From Peptoniphilus sp034090345 (GTDB lineage: Bacteria > Bacillota > Clostridia > Tissierellales > Peptoniphilaceae), in NCBI RefSeq assembly GCF_034090345.1, contig NZ_JAXDSS010000015.1, forward strand, positions 1 to 64,000: 64,000 bases of DNA, written 5' to 3'. Of this stretch, positions 36,976 to 45,819 are shown one piece after another. Position 1 is the stretch's first letter; each line of letters begins with the position of its first letter. A model generated the notes under the pieces. The model ran no database searches, was not told where the DNA came from, and worked only from the letters and a program-made list of their open reading frames with translations. Position numbers and translations under genes: made by a program.

Positions 36976-37830
36976 ATGAGAGGTAAAATTGTAAAACTTA
37001 CGGGCGGATTTTACTATGTGATGAGAGATGAAGTTGTTTATGAAACTAGAGCTAGAGGACTTTTTAGGAATGAAGATAAAAAACCATTAGTTGGAGATAT
37101 AGTTGAATTTAAAATGGAAAATAATCTAGGGTATATTGAAAAGATATATCCTAGAAAAAATATATTAAAGAGGCCAAAAGTTGCAAATGTTGATCAGGTT
37201 TTAGTGGTTATACCTACAAAGGACCCGGTATATAATTTAAACTTAGTAGATAAAATAATTGCTTCTTATGAAGAAGAGGTTGAAATTTTAGTGGCAATTA
37301 ATAAATATGACTTAGATAAATCAGAGGGAGAGTACCTTTTTGAAATATACAGAAAAGCCGGGTTCAAAACTTTCTTGATATCTTATAAATATACTTTTAC
37401 AATTGATTTATTAAGAGAATATTTAAAAGGAAAGACAACAGCTTTATCAGGGGTATCTGCTGCTGGAAAATCTACTGTAATAAGTAATATATTAAAAAAA
37501 GAAGTACAAGTAGGAAATGTTTCAGAAAAAACTAAGAGGGGGACTCACACTACAAGACACGTTGAAATAATATCAGGAGATGAAGATACATATGTATTTG
37601 ATACTCCGGGATTTTCAAGCTTTGAATTAGATATAAAAGCTGATGACCTAAAAGAATATTTTAGAGAGTTTGAAAAAAACAGAGGAAATTGCAAATTTCA
37701 AGACTGTTGTCATATAAATGAACCTGGATGTGCAATAAAAAAATTAGTAGAAAAAGGAGAAATACCTGAATCAAGATATAAAAGTTACCTACAAATATAC
37801 AATGAATTAAAAGAAAAGGAGCACTCATGA
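36976..37830 (+). CDS. rsgA: Ribosome small-subunit GTPase RsgA
   Basis: 284 aa circularly permuted GTPase. N-terminal OB fold, then G4 NKYD (109-112), G1 GVSAAGKST (159-167), G2 GTHTTRH, G3 DTPGF (209-213) and the zinc finger CKFQDCCHINEPGC. It helps mature the 30S subunit. The P-loop reads GVSAAGKST where the family usually has GxSGVGKSS, but the GKS/T core is kept. It overlaps rpe by 4 nt. Confidence 0.93.
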   Translation: MRGKIVKLTGGFYYVMRDEVVYETRARGLFRNEDKKPLVGDIVEFKMENNLGYIEKIYPRKNILKRPKVANVDQVLVVIPTKDPVYNLNLVDKIIASYEEEVEILVAINKYDLDKSEGEYLFEIYRKAGFKTFLISYKYTFTIDLLREYLKGKTTALSGVSAAGKSTVISNILKKEVQVGNVSEKTKRGTHTTRHVEIISGDEDTYVFDTPGFSSFELDIKADDLKEYFREFEKNRGNCKFQDCCHINEPGCAIKKLVEKGEIPESRYKSYLQIYNELKEKEHS

Positions 37831-38474
37831 TTTCGCCATCAATATTAGCATGTGATTTCACCAGAATAAGAGAACAATTTGAAATAATGAATAAATCTAA
37901 GGTAGATTATGTACATCTTGATGTAATGGATGGTGTGTATGTCCCAAACATTTCATTTGGACCGGATATAATAGCTCAGCTTAGAAATATTACAGATATA
38001 CCTTTTGATGTGCATTTGATGATAGAACAGCCTGAAAGATATATAGATGATTTTGTAAAGGCTGGGGCAGATATAATCACAATTCATCCAAGTGCTACAA
38101 AACATTTAAATAGAACCTTAAACTTGATAAAAGAAAAGGGTGTAAAAGCAGGAATGGCTATAAATCCAGCAGAAAATTTAAATATACTTGACTATACGAT
38201 TAAAGATTTAGATTTAGTTTTAATTATGAGCGTAAATCCAGGTTTTGGAGGACAAAAATTTATAGAACAAGTTTATGGAAAGATAGCATCTGTTAGAAAA
38301 ATAATAGACAGAGAAAATCCTGAGTGTATACTTGAAGTAGATGGCGGAGTTAAATTAGAAAATGCTCTTAAAGTTTATGAAAGTGGAGCGGATTTTTTGG
38401 TGGCAGGTTCAGCAATATTTGGAGCAGAAGACCCAATGAAGGCAATAGAATTATTCAAGGAAATAGAAAAGTGA
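37827..38474 (+). CDS. rpe: Ribulose-phosphate 3-epimerase
   Basis: 215 aa TIM barrel. Motifs: SILACDFTRI, VHLDVMDGVYVPNISFGPDII, DVHLMIEQPE, LIMSVNPGFGGQKFI and EVDGGVKLENA hold the metal-binding His and Asp residues. It interconverts ribulose-5-phosphate and xylulose-5-phosphate. It overlaps rsgA and thiN by 4 nt each, in the usual Firmicute order. Confidence 0.95.
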   Translation: MISPSILACDFTRIREQFEIMNKSKVDYVHLDVMDGVYVPNISFGPDIIAQLRNITDIPFDVHLMIEQPERYIDDFVKAGADIITIHPSATKHLNRTLNLIKEKGVKAGMAINPAENLNILDYTIKDLDLVLIMSVNPGFGGQKFIEQVYGKIASVRKIIDRENPECILEVDGGVKLENALKVYESGADFLVAGSAIFGAEDPMKAIELFKEIEK

Positions 38475-39100
38475 GAGGAGTAGTTGTTTCCGCCGGGAAC
38501 AAAGTATCTGAAGAGATATTAAAAAAATATTTGAATGATTCATATATAATATGTTGTGATGGTGGAATTAAAAATTTTTATGAATTAGATACTTTACCTA
38601 ATTTAATAGTTGGAGATTTTGACTCCATAGATGAAAATGGAAGAAAATTTATTGAAGATAATAATATAGAAAAGAACGTGTACAATACAGTCAAAAATTT
38701 TACAGATACAGAAGCAGCAATAGATATATTACTTGAAAGAGGATTTGAAGAGATAGTGATATTAGGAGCTACTGGCACAAGATTAGACCATACATTGGCA
38801 AATATATTTTTGCTGCAAAAGTTATTTGGCAGATCAAAAGCTACAATAGTAGACAACAACAATATAATAGAGTATGTTGAAAAAGGAGAATATTTTTTTG
38901 AAAAAGATGAACACATTTATATAAGTGTTATAGCCATTAGTGAGGAAATGATTTATTCTACATACGGAATGAAATATGAGGCTGATGAATTAAAAATTTT
39001 GACAAGTGAAATTAGAGGTGTCAGTAACGAATTAAAAGGCGACACAGGGAAAATAATAGTACACGAAGGAAGAGGATTTATCATCAGGTCAATTGATTGA
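38471..39100 (+). CDS. thiN: Thiamine pyrophosphokinase
   Basis: 209 aa. Motifs CCDGGIKNFYEL, PNLIVGDFDSID, DTEAAIDILL and ILGATGTRLDHTLANI are those of thiamine pyrophosphokinase, which makes thiamine diphosphate. Start GTG 38471 overlaps the rpe stop by 4 nt. Its 3' coding end and stop codon are built into a terminator stem. Confidence 0.92.
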   Translation: MRGVVVSAGNKVSEEILKKYLNDSYIICCDGGIKNFYELDTLPNLIVGDFDSIDENGRKFIEDNNIEKNVYNTVKNFTDTEAAIDILLERGFEEIVILGATGTRLDHTLANIFLLQKLFGRSKATIVDNNNIIEYVEKGEYFFEKDEHIYISVIAISEEMIYSTYGMKYEADELKILTSEIRGVSNELKGDTGKIIVHEGRGFIIRSID

Positions 39101-39113
39101 TAAATCCTTTTTT
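39074..39113 (+). terminator. Terminator nested in the end of thiN
   Basis: A perfect 10-bp stem, GGATTTATCA (39074-39083) with TGATAAATCC (39098-39107), is followed by six T. The left arm is thiN coding sequence and the right arm begins with its TGA stop. It closes the long run that starts near yicC or priA. Confidence 0.92.
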
Positions 39114-39141
39114 GATAAGAGATAGTTAATTATGATATTAT
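39112..39141 (+). promoter_or_regulatory. Candidate promoter of the cdaA operon
   Basis: TTGATA (39112-39117), an 18-nt spacer and TATTAT (39136-39141) lie immediately after the thiN terminator and 12 nt before the next start codon. The short leader overlaps the AGGAG ribosome-binding site region. Confidence 0.5.
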
Positions 39142-39153
39142 AGGAGAATAAAG

Positions 39154-39705
39154 ATGATTATTTTAGCATTTATTTTTGGGATAATAATTGCAAAAGTATT
39201 TGGGAAAACTGAATTGAACACTATAAATATAAAACATTTGTGGATTTTGATTATAGGAGTTCTAATAGATGTTATGCTCACAGTTTTTACTATATATGAT
39301 TTTGGGATTTTAACTCAGTTATTTATAAATTATTATAGTTTTATACATGTGCTGTATCTTTTACTATTGGGAACAGGACTTTTATTAAATTTACAAAATA
39401 AGGGCATGAATATAATAGGAATGGGTTTTATTTTAAATTCAATTCCTATAATTCTTAATAAAAAGATGCCGGTAAAGTATGAGCTTTTAAATAAAATTCC
39501 AATTAATAGAGCTAAAGTAATACTGGAAGGTAAGAGCTTAAGCCATGGGCTTTTTGAAAATCCTAAAATATATTGGCTTTCGGATATAATTTATTTACCT
39601 TTTCCATATAAAACTATTATAAGTGTAGGAGATATATTGATAGCTGCTGGCTTGTTTTTAACAATAATAATTCAAGCGGATGTGACATTTAAACGGGAGA
39701 TATAA
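39154..39705 (+). CDS. DUF5317-like integral membrane protein
   Basis: 183 aa with about five TM helices. The start (IILAFIFGIIIAKVFGKTEL), a central GMGFILNSIPIILNKKMPVKYELL and a later helix pair recall the DUF5317 family of unknown function found in clostridia; this is from memory of the family and not certain. The stop codon directly abuts the cdaA start, so the two are cotranscribed. A role linked to c-di-AMP is possible but not shown. Confidence 0.6.
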   Translation: MIILAFIFGIIIAKVFGKTELNTINIKHLWILIIGVLIDVMLTVFTIYDFGILTQLFINYYSFIHVLYLLLLGTGLLLNLQNKGMNIIGMGFILNSIPIILNKKMPVKYELLNKIPINRAKVILEGKSLSHGLFENPKIYWLSDIIYLPFPYKTIISVGDILIAAGLFLTIIIQADVTFKREI

Positions 39706-40536
39706 ATGAATCTACAAGAAATTTTTAATTATATACGAATAATAGATATAATAGACATTTTTATAATTGCAGTCCTAACATATAATTGTCTAAAACTTTG
39801 GCAAGGCACACGTGCGGAACAGTTAGCAAAGGGTATTATTGTAATTTTAATTTTAACTAAGCTTAGTGAATGGGGAGAGTTTTACACTATATATTGGCTG
39901 TTGGACAAGGTTATGACTTGGGGAATAGTTGCAATTTTAGTTGTGTTCCAACCTGAACTTAGAAGAGGACTTGAATTGATAGGAAGGTCTTCAAGCTCTT
40001 TTAGAAACTCAAGAGAAGTTGTAGTGGTACCTAAGACAGTTACTGAAATATGTGATGCTGTTGGTTCTTTGGCACGTCAAAAAATAGGGGCACTTATAAT
40101 AATTGAAAGGCAAACGGGATTAAATGAAATTGTAGAAACCGGTACTAAAGTTGATGGCTTAGTATCTAGCAGTTTGATTATAAACATCTTTATCCCAAAT
40201 ACCCCGCTTCATGATGGAGCTGTTATAGTAAAAGGAGATAGAATTGTTGCGGCATCTTGTTTCTTGCCTTTAAGTGACTCGGACAATATATCTAAAGAGC
40301 TTGGAACAAGACATAGAGCGGGAATTGGTATAAGTGAAAAATCAGACTGTTTAAGTATAATGGTAAGTGAAGAAACCGGGTCTATATCTGTGGCTGAGAA
40401 AGGGAAGATTTCAAGATATTTGGATTTAGAAACATTGGAAACAATTTTAAATAAGATATACAATCCATCATTAGTAAATCAAAATGCTTTATTTAAATGG
40501 AAATTTGGCGGTGAAAAAAATGCGAAAAATGAGTAA
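39706..40536 (+). CDS. cdaA: Diadenylate cyclase CdaA
   Basis: 276 aa. Three N-terminal TM helices (about 12-30, 40-58, 65-82) are followed by a DAC domain with DGA (170-172) and RHR (202-204). It makes c-di-AMP from two ATP, a messenger controlling potassium and osmolyte transport. cdaR follows with a 17-nt overlap. The glmM gene, often third in this operon, is replaced here by a two-component system. Confidence 0.95.
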   Translation: MNLQEIFNYIRIIDIIDIFIIAVLTYNCLKLWQGTRAEQLAKGIIVILILTKLSEWGEFYTIYWLLDKVMTWGIVAILVVFQPELRRGLELIGRSSSSFRNSREVVVVPKTVTEICDAVGSLARQKIGALIIIERQTGLNEIVETGTKVDGLVSSSLIINIFIPNTPLHDGAVIVKGDRIVAASCFLPLSDSDNISKELGTRHRAGIGISEKSDCLSIMVSEETGSISVAEKGKISRYLDLETLETILNKIYNPSLVNQNALFKWKFGGEKNAKNE

Positions 40537-41737
40537 AAATACTATGTTTAAATTTATATCTATAATATTTTCACTTTTTTTATGGTCATATGTTAGAAGT
40601 GAAGTAGATCCAGAGAGGACTGTAACTTATAAAGATATAGATGTGCGTTTTGAAAATTTAGCTGAAATAAAAGAACATAATTTAGCAATAGTCTCAAATA
40701 TGAAGTTGAGAACAGACATTTCTATTTCAGGGAAAACTTCTGAAATAAGCAGAATGAATAGAGAAAATATTTCAGCTTCAGTTAATCTTTCAGGATATTC
40801 AGAAGGCGAAAGCAGTATACCGATAAAGGTAAGTTTGGATACTAGTAGTAGTGGAATTAGGGTAGTATCTAAGGAACCGTCAAGAGTTACAGTGAAGATA
40901 GACGAAGTTATAAATGAAAAAATGGAAGCATTTATATCAACTATTGGAGATTTAGAAGAGGGATATGTTCTTGGAAATATAAAGCCTTCAGAAAAAGTTG
41001 AAGTAAAGGGCCCTTCAAGTTTAGTTCATGGAATAGAAAAAATTGTTTCTGAAGTTGATGTTACAGGTATGTCTAAGAGTGGTGTAAAAACAGGTGAGAT
41101 ATTAGCTTACGATAAAGATGGAGTAGAAATAGAAGATGTATCTATAACGCCAAGTTCAATAGATATTGAAGTACCGGTGCTTAAGACTATGACTGTTCCA
41201 ATAAGATTAAATATTGTAGGCAAGATCCCAGAGGGTATGGATACTCAAGCATTTTCTATAGAACCAAGTTCTGTAATGATTAGGGGGAATTCAGCTGTAA
41301 TAAATGGCATAACTGAACTTACTACACAACCGGTAGATGTAAAGAGCTTATTAGGTAAGAGGGCTGAAGTTGGGCTTGTGCTCCCTGATGGAGTTGGGCT
41401 TGTAGATAAAGATGTAAAAATTGTGGCGTCTTCAGAAGATTTGACACCCAAGAAAACTAGCATTAATTTTTTTAAAGAAGATATAATATTTGAAAATTTA
41501 AAAGATAAAGAAGCAATATCAGATATAGACAGTTTGAACATTGAGTTTGTTCAAAAAAATGTTTTAGAAGATTTAACTATAAAAAAAGAAGATGTAAAAG
41601 TAATTTTAAACTTAAAGGATTTAGGAGTAGGATTCTATGAAGTAACACCTAAAATAGAATTTCCTGAACAATTTAAAGTAGAAGGAATAAATCCTAAAAC
41701 CGTGAAAGTTGAAATAAAAAAGAAGGGAATTTTTTAA
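40520..41737 (+). CDS. cdaR: YbbR-domain protein CdaR
   Basis: 405 aa from ATG 40520, chosen for the GGCGGTGA upstream and because translation then opens with a short basic segment and a TM helix (about 8-25). Repeated YbbR beta domains fill the rest, visible as recurring units such as VKGPSSLVHGIEKIVSEVDV and IRGNSAVINGITELTTQPVDV. CdaR binds and modulates CdaA from outside the membrane. Confidence 0.9.
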   Translation: MRKMSKNTMFKFISIIFSLFLWSYVRSEVDPERTVTYKDIDVRFENLAEIKEHNLAIVSNMKLRTDISISGKTSEISRMNRENISASVNLSGYSEGESSIPIKVSLDTSSSGIRVVSKEPSRVTVKIDEVINEKMEAFISTIGDLEEGYVLGNIKPSEKVEVKGPSSLVHGIEKIVSEVDVTGMSKSGVKTGEILAYDKDGVEIEDVSITPSSIDIEVPVLKTMTVPIRLNIVGKIPEGMDTQAFSIEPSSVMIRGNSAVINGITELTTQPVDVKSLLGKRAEVGLVLPDGVGLVDKDVKIVASSEDLTPKKTSINFFKEDIIFENLKDKEAISDIDSLNIEFVQKNVLEDLTIKKEDVKVILNLKDLGVGFYEVTPKIEFPEQFKVEGINPKTVKVEIKKKGIF

Positions 41738-41748
41738 GAAGGTATAAT

Positions 41749-42432
41749 ATGACGAAAATACTTTTAGTAGAGGATGAAGAATCCATTAGAAAATTTGTTA
41801 AGATAAACTTGGAAAGAGAGCTTTATGATGTATATGAAGCTGGAACTGGAGAAGATGGAATAAGTATAGCAAGGGAAGTAAAACCGGAAATTGTTGTTCT
41901 GGATGTTATGCTTCCAGGAATAGACGGATTTGAAGTATGCCAAACACTAAGAGAAGAATTTCCAAATCTTGGCATAATAATGCTAACAGCTAAAGCTGAA
42001 GACTACGATAAAATAATGGGTTTACAGTATGGTACAGATGATTATATGACAAAGCCATTCAATCCTACAGAACTGACGCTTAGAATAAAATCTTTAGAGA
42101 GAAGACTTGAAATAGAAGATACAGAAAAAAGCATGATGATTGATGGTCCATTCAAACTTGATACTTATTCAAGAAGATTTTATAAAGATAATATTGAATT
42201 GATTTTAACTCCGACGGAGTATCAAATAATGAAAATATTTATGGAGAACCCAGGCAAAGCTTTAAAGAGAGATGAAATTTTGAAAATGGTTTGGGGAGAG
42301 GAATTCATAGGAGATTCTAAAATTGTTGATGTAAATATTAGAAGGTTACGTTCCAAAATAGAAAAAAATGCTGCCAAACCTGTATATATAGAAACAGTTT
42401 GGGGAATAGGATATAGATGGTCAGGGGTGTAA
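41749..42432 (+). CDS. OmpR/PhoB-family response regulator
   Basis: 227 aa. Receiver domain with acidic Glu8-Asp9, phospho-acceptor Asp52 in VVLDVMLPG and Lys102 in MTKPFNP. The winged helix (about 130-225) contains LTPTEYQIMKIFM, RDEILKMVWGEEF and DSKIVDVNIRRLRSK. It lies 11 nt after cdaR and 1 nt before its kinase gene, so it may be cotranscribed with the c-di-AMP genes. Targets unknown. Confidence 0.93.
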   Translation: MTKILLVEDEESIRKFVKINLERELYDVYEAGTGEDGISIAREVKPEIVVLDVMLPGIDGFEVCQTLREEFPNLGIIMLTAKAEDYDKIMGLQYGTDDYMTKPFNPTELTLRIKSLERRLEIEDTEKSMMIDGPFKLDTYSRRFYKDNIELILTPTEYQIMKIFMENPGKALKRDEILKMVWGEEFIGDSKIVDVNIRRLRSKIEKNAAKPVYIETVWGIGYRWSGV

Positions 42433-42433
42433 G

Positions 42434-43852
42434 TTGAAGTATTCAATAGGGAAAAAACTTGTAAAAAATTTCCTGTTTATTATTATACTAACAATAGCTA
42501 TAATAAGCTTGTTTTTAATATTTGGATTTAGAAGTTTTTATTATTCAAATATAGAAAATGAACTTTCTTCGAGGCTCAATTTGTCCATTGATTCATTTGA
42601 AAAATTTTATTCTGACAGAACATTGGAAGATTTAATTTTAGAAGATACAGAAATGTTATGGGCTAATACTAATTCAGAAGTACAGATTTTAAATAATGAC
42701 AAATATGTAATATATGATTCGATAGGGGCAATGCCAACTGATAAAATTATTACTTATGATGTAAAAGCAGCTGAAAATGGAACGAAAATAACTTATATAG
42801 GTTCAAACAATTATACAAATGACAATGTAATGGCATTGACTGGAAAATTGAGAAATTCAGCGGGAATGGACATAGGTTATTTGAGATTTATAAGTTCTTT
42901 GGAAGAACCGAATAAGGAAATATTAAAAACTTCTCTTGGAATACTAGGATTAGGATTTATAGTAGTTATTATAACTACTATAATGAGTTTGATTTTAGCA
43001 AACTCAATAGTAAAACCAATGAAAGAATTGATTTCTGTTGCAACGAAGATGGCAGATGGACAATATAAAATTAGGTCTGAGTTAAATACTCCGGACGAGT
43101 TTGGTCAGCTTGGTAGTACGTTAAATTCTATGGCTGAAGAAATAATTAAGAGAGAGCAGATAAAAAATGACTTTATATCATCAATATCACATGAACTTAG
43201 AACGCCGTTGACTTCAATAAAAGGTTGGGCGGTAGTTTTAAAAAATGCAAGAGAAGATGAGAGAACTCTTATAAATGATGGTTTGAATATAATAGAAAAT
43301 GAAACTGACAGACTGTCTAAAATGGTTGAAGAACTGTTGGACTTCTCAAGATTTATTTCAGGAAGAATACAATTAGAAAAAGACACTTTGAATATTACTG
43401 ATGTGCTAAATGACATAGCAAAGCAAATGAGGCCTAGAGCAGAACTTAATAAGATTGAATTTCAGTCGAATATAGACCCTGAGAAAGCAATTTTAATAGG
43501 AGATGAAAATAGGATAAGACAATTACTTATAAATTTATTAGATAATGCTATTAAATTTACAGCAACTGATGGGTTTGTTAGATTGACATCAAACGTATTA
43601 GAAAATGTTATAGTAGTCTTGATAACTGACAATGGGCAAGGAATAGATAAGGATGAAATTCAACATGTAAAAGAAAAGTTTTATAAGGGAAAACATTCAA
43701 AGAGTCATAGTGGTATAGGCCTTTCAATAGCTGATGAGATTGCCCATCTACATCAAGGTGAGTTAAATATCTATTCTGAAAAAAATATTGGGACTACTGT
43801 AAAGGTAACTCTTCCTATAATAAAGGTACAAAAAGATGAAGAAGAAAATTAA
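42434..43852 (+). CDS. Membrane sensor histidine kinase
   Basis: 472 aa, start TTG 42434. TM1 about 11-33, extracellular sensor about 34-165, TM2 about 167-190, HAMP about 190-243, HisKA with His253 (SSISHELRTPLTSIKG), then HATPase_c with NLLDNAIKFT, DNGQGI and SGIGLSIADEI. It overlaps the lipoprotein gene by 17 nt, which suggests the lipoprotein takes part in sensing or is a coupled output. Signal unknown. Confidence 0.92.
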   Translation: MKYSIGKKLVKNFLFIIILTIAIISLFLIFGFRSFYYSNIENELSSRLNLSIDSFEKFYSDRTLEDLILEDTEMLWANTNSEVQILNNDKYVIYDSIGAMPTDKIITYDVKAAENGTKITYIGSNNYTNDNVMALTGKLRNSAGMDIGYLRFISSLEEPNKEILKTSLGILGLGFIVVIITTIMSLILANSIVKPMKELISVATKMADGQYKIRSELNTPDEFGQLGSTLNSMAEEIIKREQIKNDFISSISHELRTPLTSIKGWAVVLKNAREDERTLINDGLNIIENETDRLSKMVEELLDFSRFISGRIQLEKDTLNITDVLNDIAKQMRPRAELNKIEFQSNIDPEKAILIGDENRIRQLLINLLDNAIKFTATDGFVRLTSNVLENVIVVLITDNGQGIDKDEIQHVKEKFYKGKHSKSHSGIGLSIADEIAHLHQGELNIYSEKNIGTTVKVTLPIIKVQKDEEEN

Positions 43853-45206
43853 AATTTTAACATTTTTGTTTATGATTATGACTCTTACAGGATGTTCTTT
43901 TATAAACACTAATATGAGAAACATAACTGAGCCAAAGATCAATAAAACTCCAATAAATGGGAGTTGGACTGTTACAAAAGTCATATTTGTAAAAAATGAT
44001 AGAGAATATTTTGATTACAAAGATAAAATAGGCTCAGATGTATATTTTTCCAATAAGGGTTTTATAATAGATGGATATTATTTTGAGAATCCTTCGATAA
44101 GGTCTAAGGTGGTAAATACAGAGAAATTTTTGGGAAGAAAATATCAAATTGAACCAAGTGCATTGGGTATTGACAAAGAAAAACTAACTATTGTCAACTT
44201 ATATAACTCAAAAGATTTGGTTTATCAGATTTTGAAGGTTGAAGAAAATGAAAGTTATGTATATTTAGATGGAGTATTTTTACAATTATCAAGAGTATCT
44301 GAAGATATCAGTGAAGAGGAATTTGAAAGTATAAAAAGTAGAGGAGAATCAAAACTTATAAACTTAAAAGAACAACTTGATGCAAATTCAAAAGATAATG
44401 GTATTTTATTGGGAATAAAATATAAAAATGAAAACAATATAAAATACAGAAGTTTTTACTTGAAATTCAACAATGATGATTTGGAATCTGTTGAAGAATC
44501 AAAAGGTTTAAAAATTCCGACTGATGAAGGATTATTATCTATAGATGAAGATAATAAACAAGTTACATTGAAAAATGAAAATGGAGAAGAAAAAAAAGAA
44601 AATTTAGATTCAGATTCTGAAATTAATGAAATAATGTATGCTTCAGATGATTATTTAAGCTTGAGAAAAGAGACTATAGAGGGCAGAAATAGTTTGGTTT
44701 TTAAGTATACAGACGATATTGAAAAAGATAGAGGTATTCCTTTTTCAAAATTAATTGATGATGGAGATAAAGTTTTTAAAAAGCAAGCATTAAAATACGG
44801 TGAAGAAGGATATATAAACGATGTTAATTTTGGGATAAAGAGAAAAGATGGAAAGTTTATGGTATTCGGTCTTATGTCGTATAGAGATTCTGCCAAAGAA
44901 GATGTGTGGTTTGATTTAGGAGTAGATATAAATAGAATTCTTGATCATACAGCAGAACTCAATATGCCTTTTGAAAATATCAAAACATATTTACCTGATT
45001 TAAGAGATGCCGTCATCTCATCTAACAATAGATTTATTGTGACTATGGAAAATAGTACTTTGAACATTTATAATATAGTTAACGCAGAATTAGGTTCGAA
45101 AAAAATATATTCTATAGAAATACCACAAGGTTCTGAAATTGTTCAGATTGAAAGATATGTAGGAAATAACTCAATTGAAGTTAGAAAAAAATTAAATACA
45201 AATTAG
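43836..45206 (+). CDS. Unrecognised lipoprotein coupled to the kinase
   Basis: 456 aa. A lipoprotein signal peptide (KKKIKILTFLFMIMT) ends in the lipobox LTGC with Cys20, so the mature protein should be lipid-anchored outside the cell. I recognise no domain. The N-terminal half has GSWTVTKVIFV and a beta-rich pattern faintly like a lipocalin-type unit; a highly acidic Asp/Glu/Asn stretch (about 225-270) follows, then DVWFDLGVDI and a strand pattern NRFIVTMENSTLNIYN. It overlaps the kinase gene by 17 nt and lies 9 nt before a small membrane protein. Confidence 0.75.
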   Translation: MKKKIKILTFLFMIMTLTGCSFINTNMRNITEPKINKTPINGSWTVTKVIFVKNDREYFDYKDKIGSDVYFSNKGFIIDGYYFENPSIRSKVVNTEKFLGRKYQIEPSALGIDKEKLTIVNLYNSKDLVYQILKVEENESYVYLDGVFLQLSRVSEDISEEEFESIKSRGESKLINLKEQLDANSKDNGILLGIKYKNENNIKYRSFYLKFNNDDLESVEESKGLKIPTDEGLLSIDEDNKQVTLKNENGEEKKENLDSDSEINEIMYASDDYLSLRKETIEGRNSLVFKYTDDIEKDRGIPFSKLIDDGDKVFKKQALKYGEEGYINDVNFGIKRKDGKFMVFGLMSYRDSAKEDVWFDLGVDINRILDHTAELNMPFENIKTYLPDLRDAVISSNNRFIVTMENSTLNIYNIVNAELGSKKIYSIEIPQGSEIVQIERYVGNNSIEVRKKLNTN

Positions 45207-45215
45207 AGGTGTAAG

Positions 45216-45521
45216 ATGTCGAAAATTATGGAACTTGTTGGAGGAAATACAGAATTTATAATGCTTTCGATTTATGCAATAGTCATCACTATAGCAGTTA
45301 CAATTGCTATTAGTATGGTAGCTAAAAGGCTTAAGTTTGCAAAGTATTTACCTGGTATTTTTCTAATTACAATAGGAATATTTGTATTATTTTCTGTAAT
45401 AAATGATTTATTTAATCCAGCCAATGTAAATTCGATAGCAATATTTTTAATAGGGTGTTCAAGTGGCGTTATTTCGCTTTTAGTTGCCCTAATTTTTGGA
45501 ATAGTACAAAACGGAAGATAA
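45216..45521 (+). CDS. Small three-TM membrane protein
   Basis: 101 aa with three predicted TM helices (about 14-35, 43-62, 72-97) and a short basic loop (KRLKFAKYLP). No family is recognised; size and topology are like YesK-type proteins, but I cannot confirm this. It is the last gene of the cdaA/two-component/lipoprotein run and ends at a terminator shared with the converging GIY-YIG gene. Confidence 0.7.
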   Translation: MSKIMELVGGNTEFIMLSIYAIVITIAVTIAISMVAKRLKFAKYLPGIFLITIGIFVLFSVINDLFNPANVNSIAIFLIGCSSGVISLLVALIFGIVQNGR

Positions 45522-45525
45522 ATTA

Positions 45526-45559
45526 AACTCCTGATAAAATTTCAGGAGTTCTTTATTTT
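45526..45559. terminator. Terminator between the cdaA-TCS run and recX operon
   Basis: A perfect 9-bp hairpin AACTCCTGA (45526-45534) and TCAGGAGTT (45542-45550), 7-nt loop, then CTTTATTTT. The opposite strand has AAACTCCTGAAATT with fewer T, so it works best for the plus strand, but both transcripts converge here. Confidence 0.85.
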
Positions 45560-45819
45560 GGAGGTTTAAAGTTTTTTATTAAAAGAAGTTTTTTATCCCT
45601 ACTTAAATTTTTTATAGCATATTCTCTTTTTAAAGCTTCACTTTTGGTGTTGAAAATTTCATAAAACACTAACTCTACGGGAGTTCTAGCACGAGTGTAT
45701 TTTGCTCCGGTTTTATTGTTGTGAGTAGCGACTCTTTTTTCTAAGTTTATAGTGTATCCACAATAGAGAGAATCATCTCTACACTTTAATAGGTATACAT
45801 AATATTTTTTATCTATCAT
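45553..45819 (-). CDS. GIY-YIG nuclease-domain protein (UPF0213/YhbQ type)
   Basis: 88 aa single-domain protein: YYVYLLKCRDDSLYCGYT (6-23) is the GIY-YIG core, with Arg29 and a likely metal-binding Glu66 (EALKREYAIK). Small free-standing GIY-YIG proteins of this type have poorly known roles in DNA repair or nucleic-acid turnover. ATG 45819 overlaps the end of recX; a TTG at 45831 is an alternative start. Neither has a strong SD, so it may be translated by coupling to recX. Confidence 0.85.
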   Translation of the reverse strand: MIDKKYYVYLLKCRDDSLYCGYTINLEKRVATHNNKTGAKYTRARTPVELVFYEIFNTKSEALKREYAIKNLSRDKKLLLIKNFKPPK

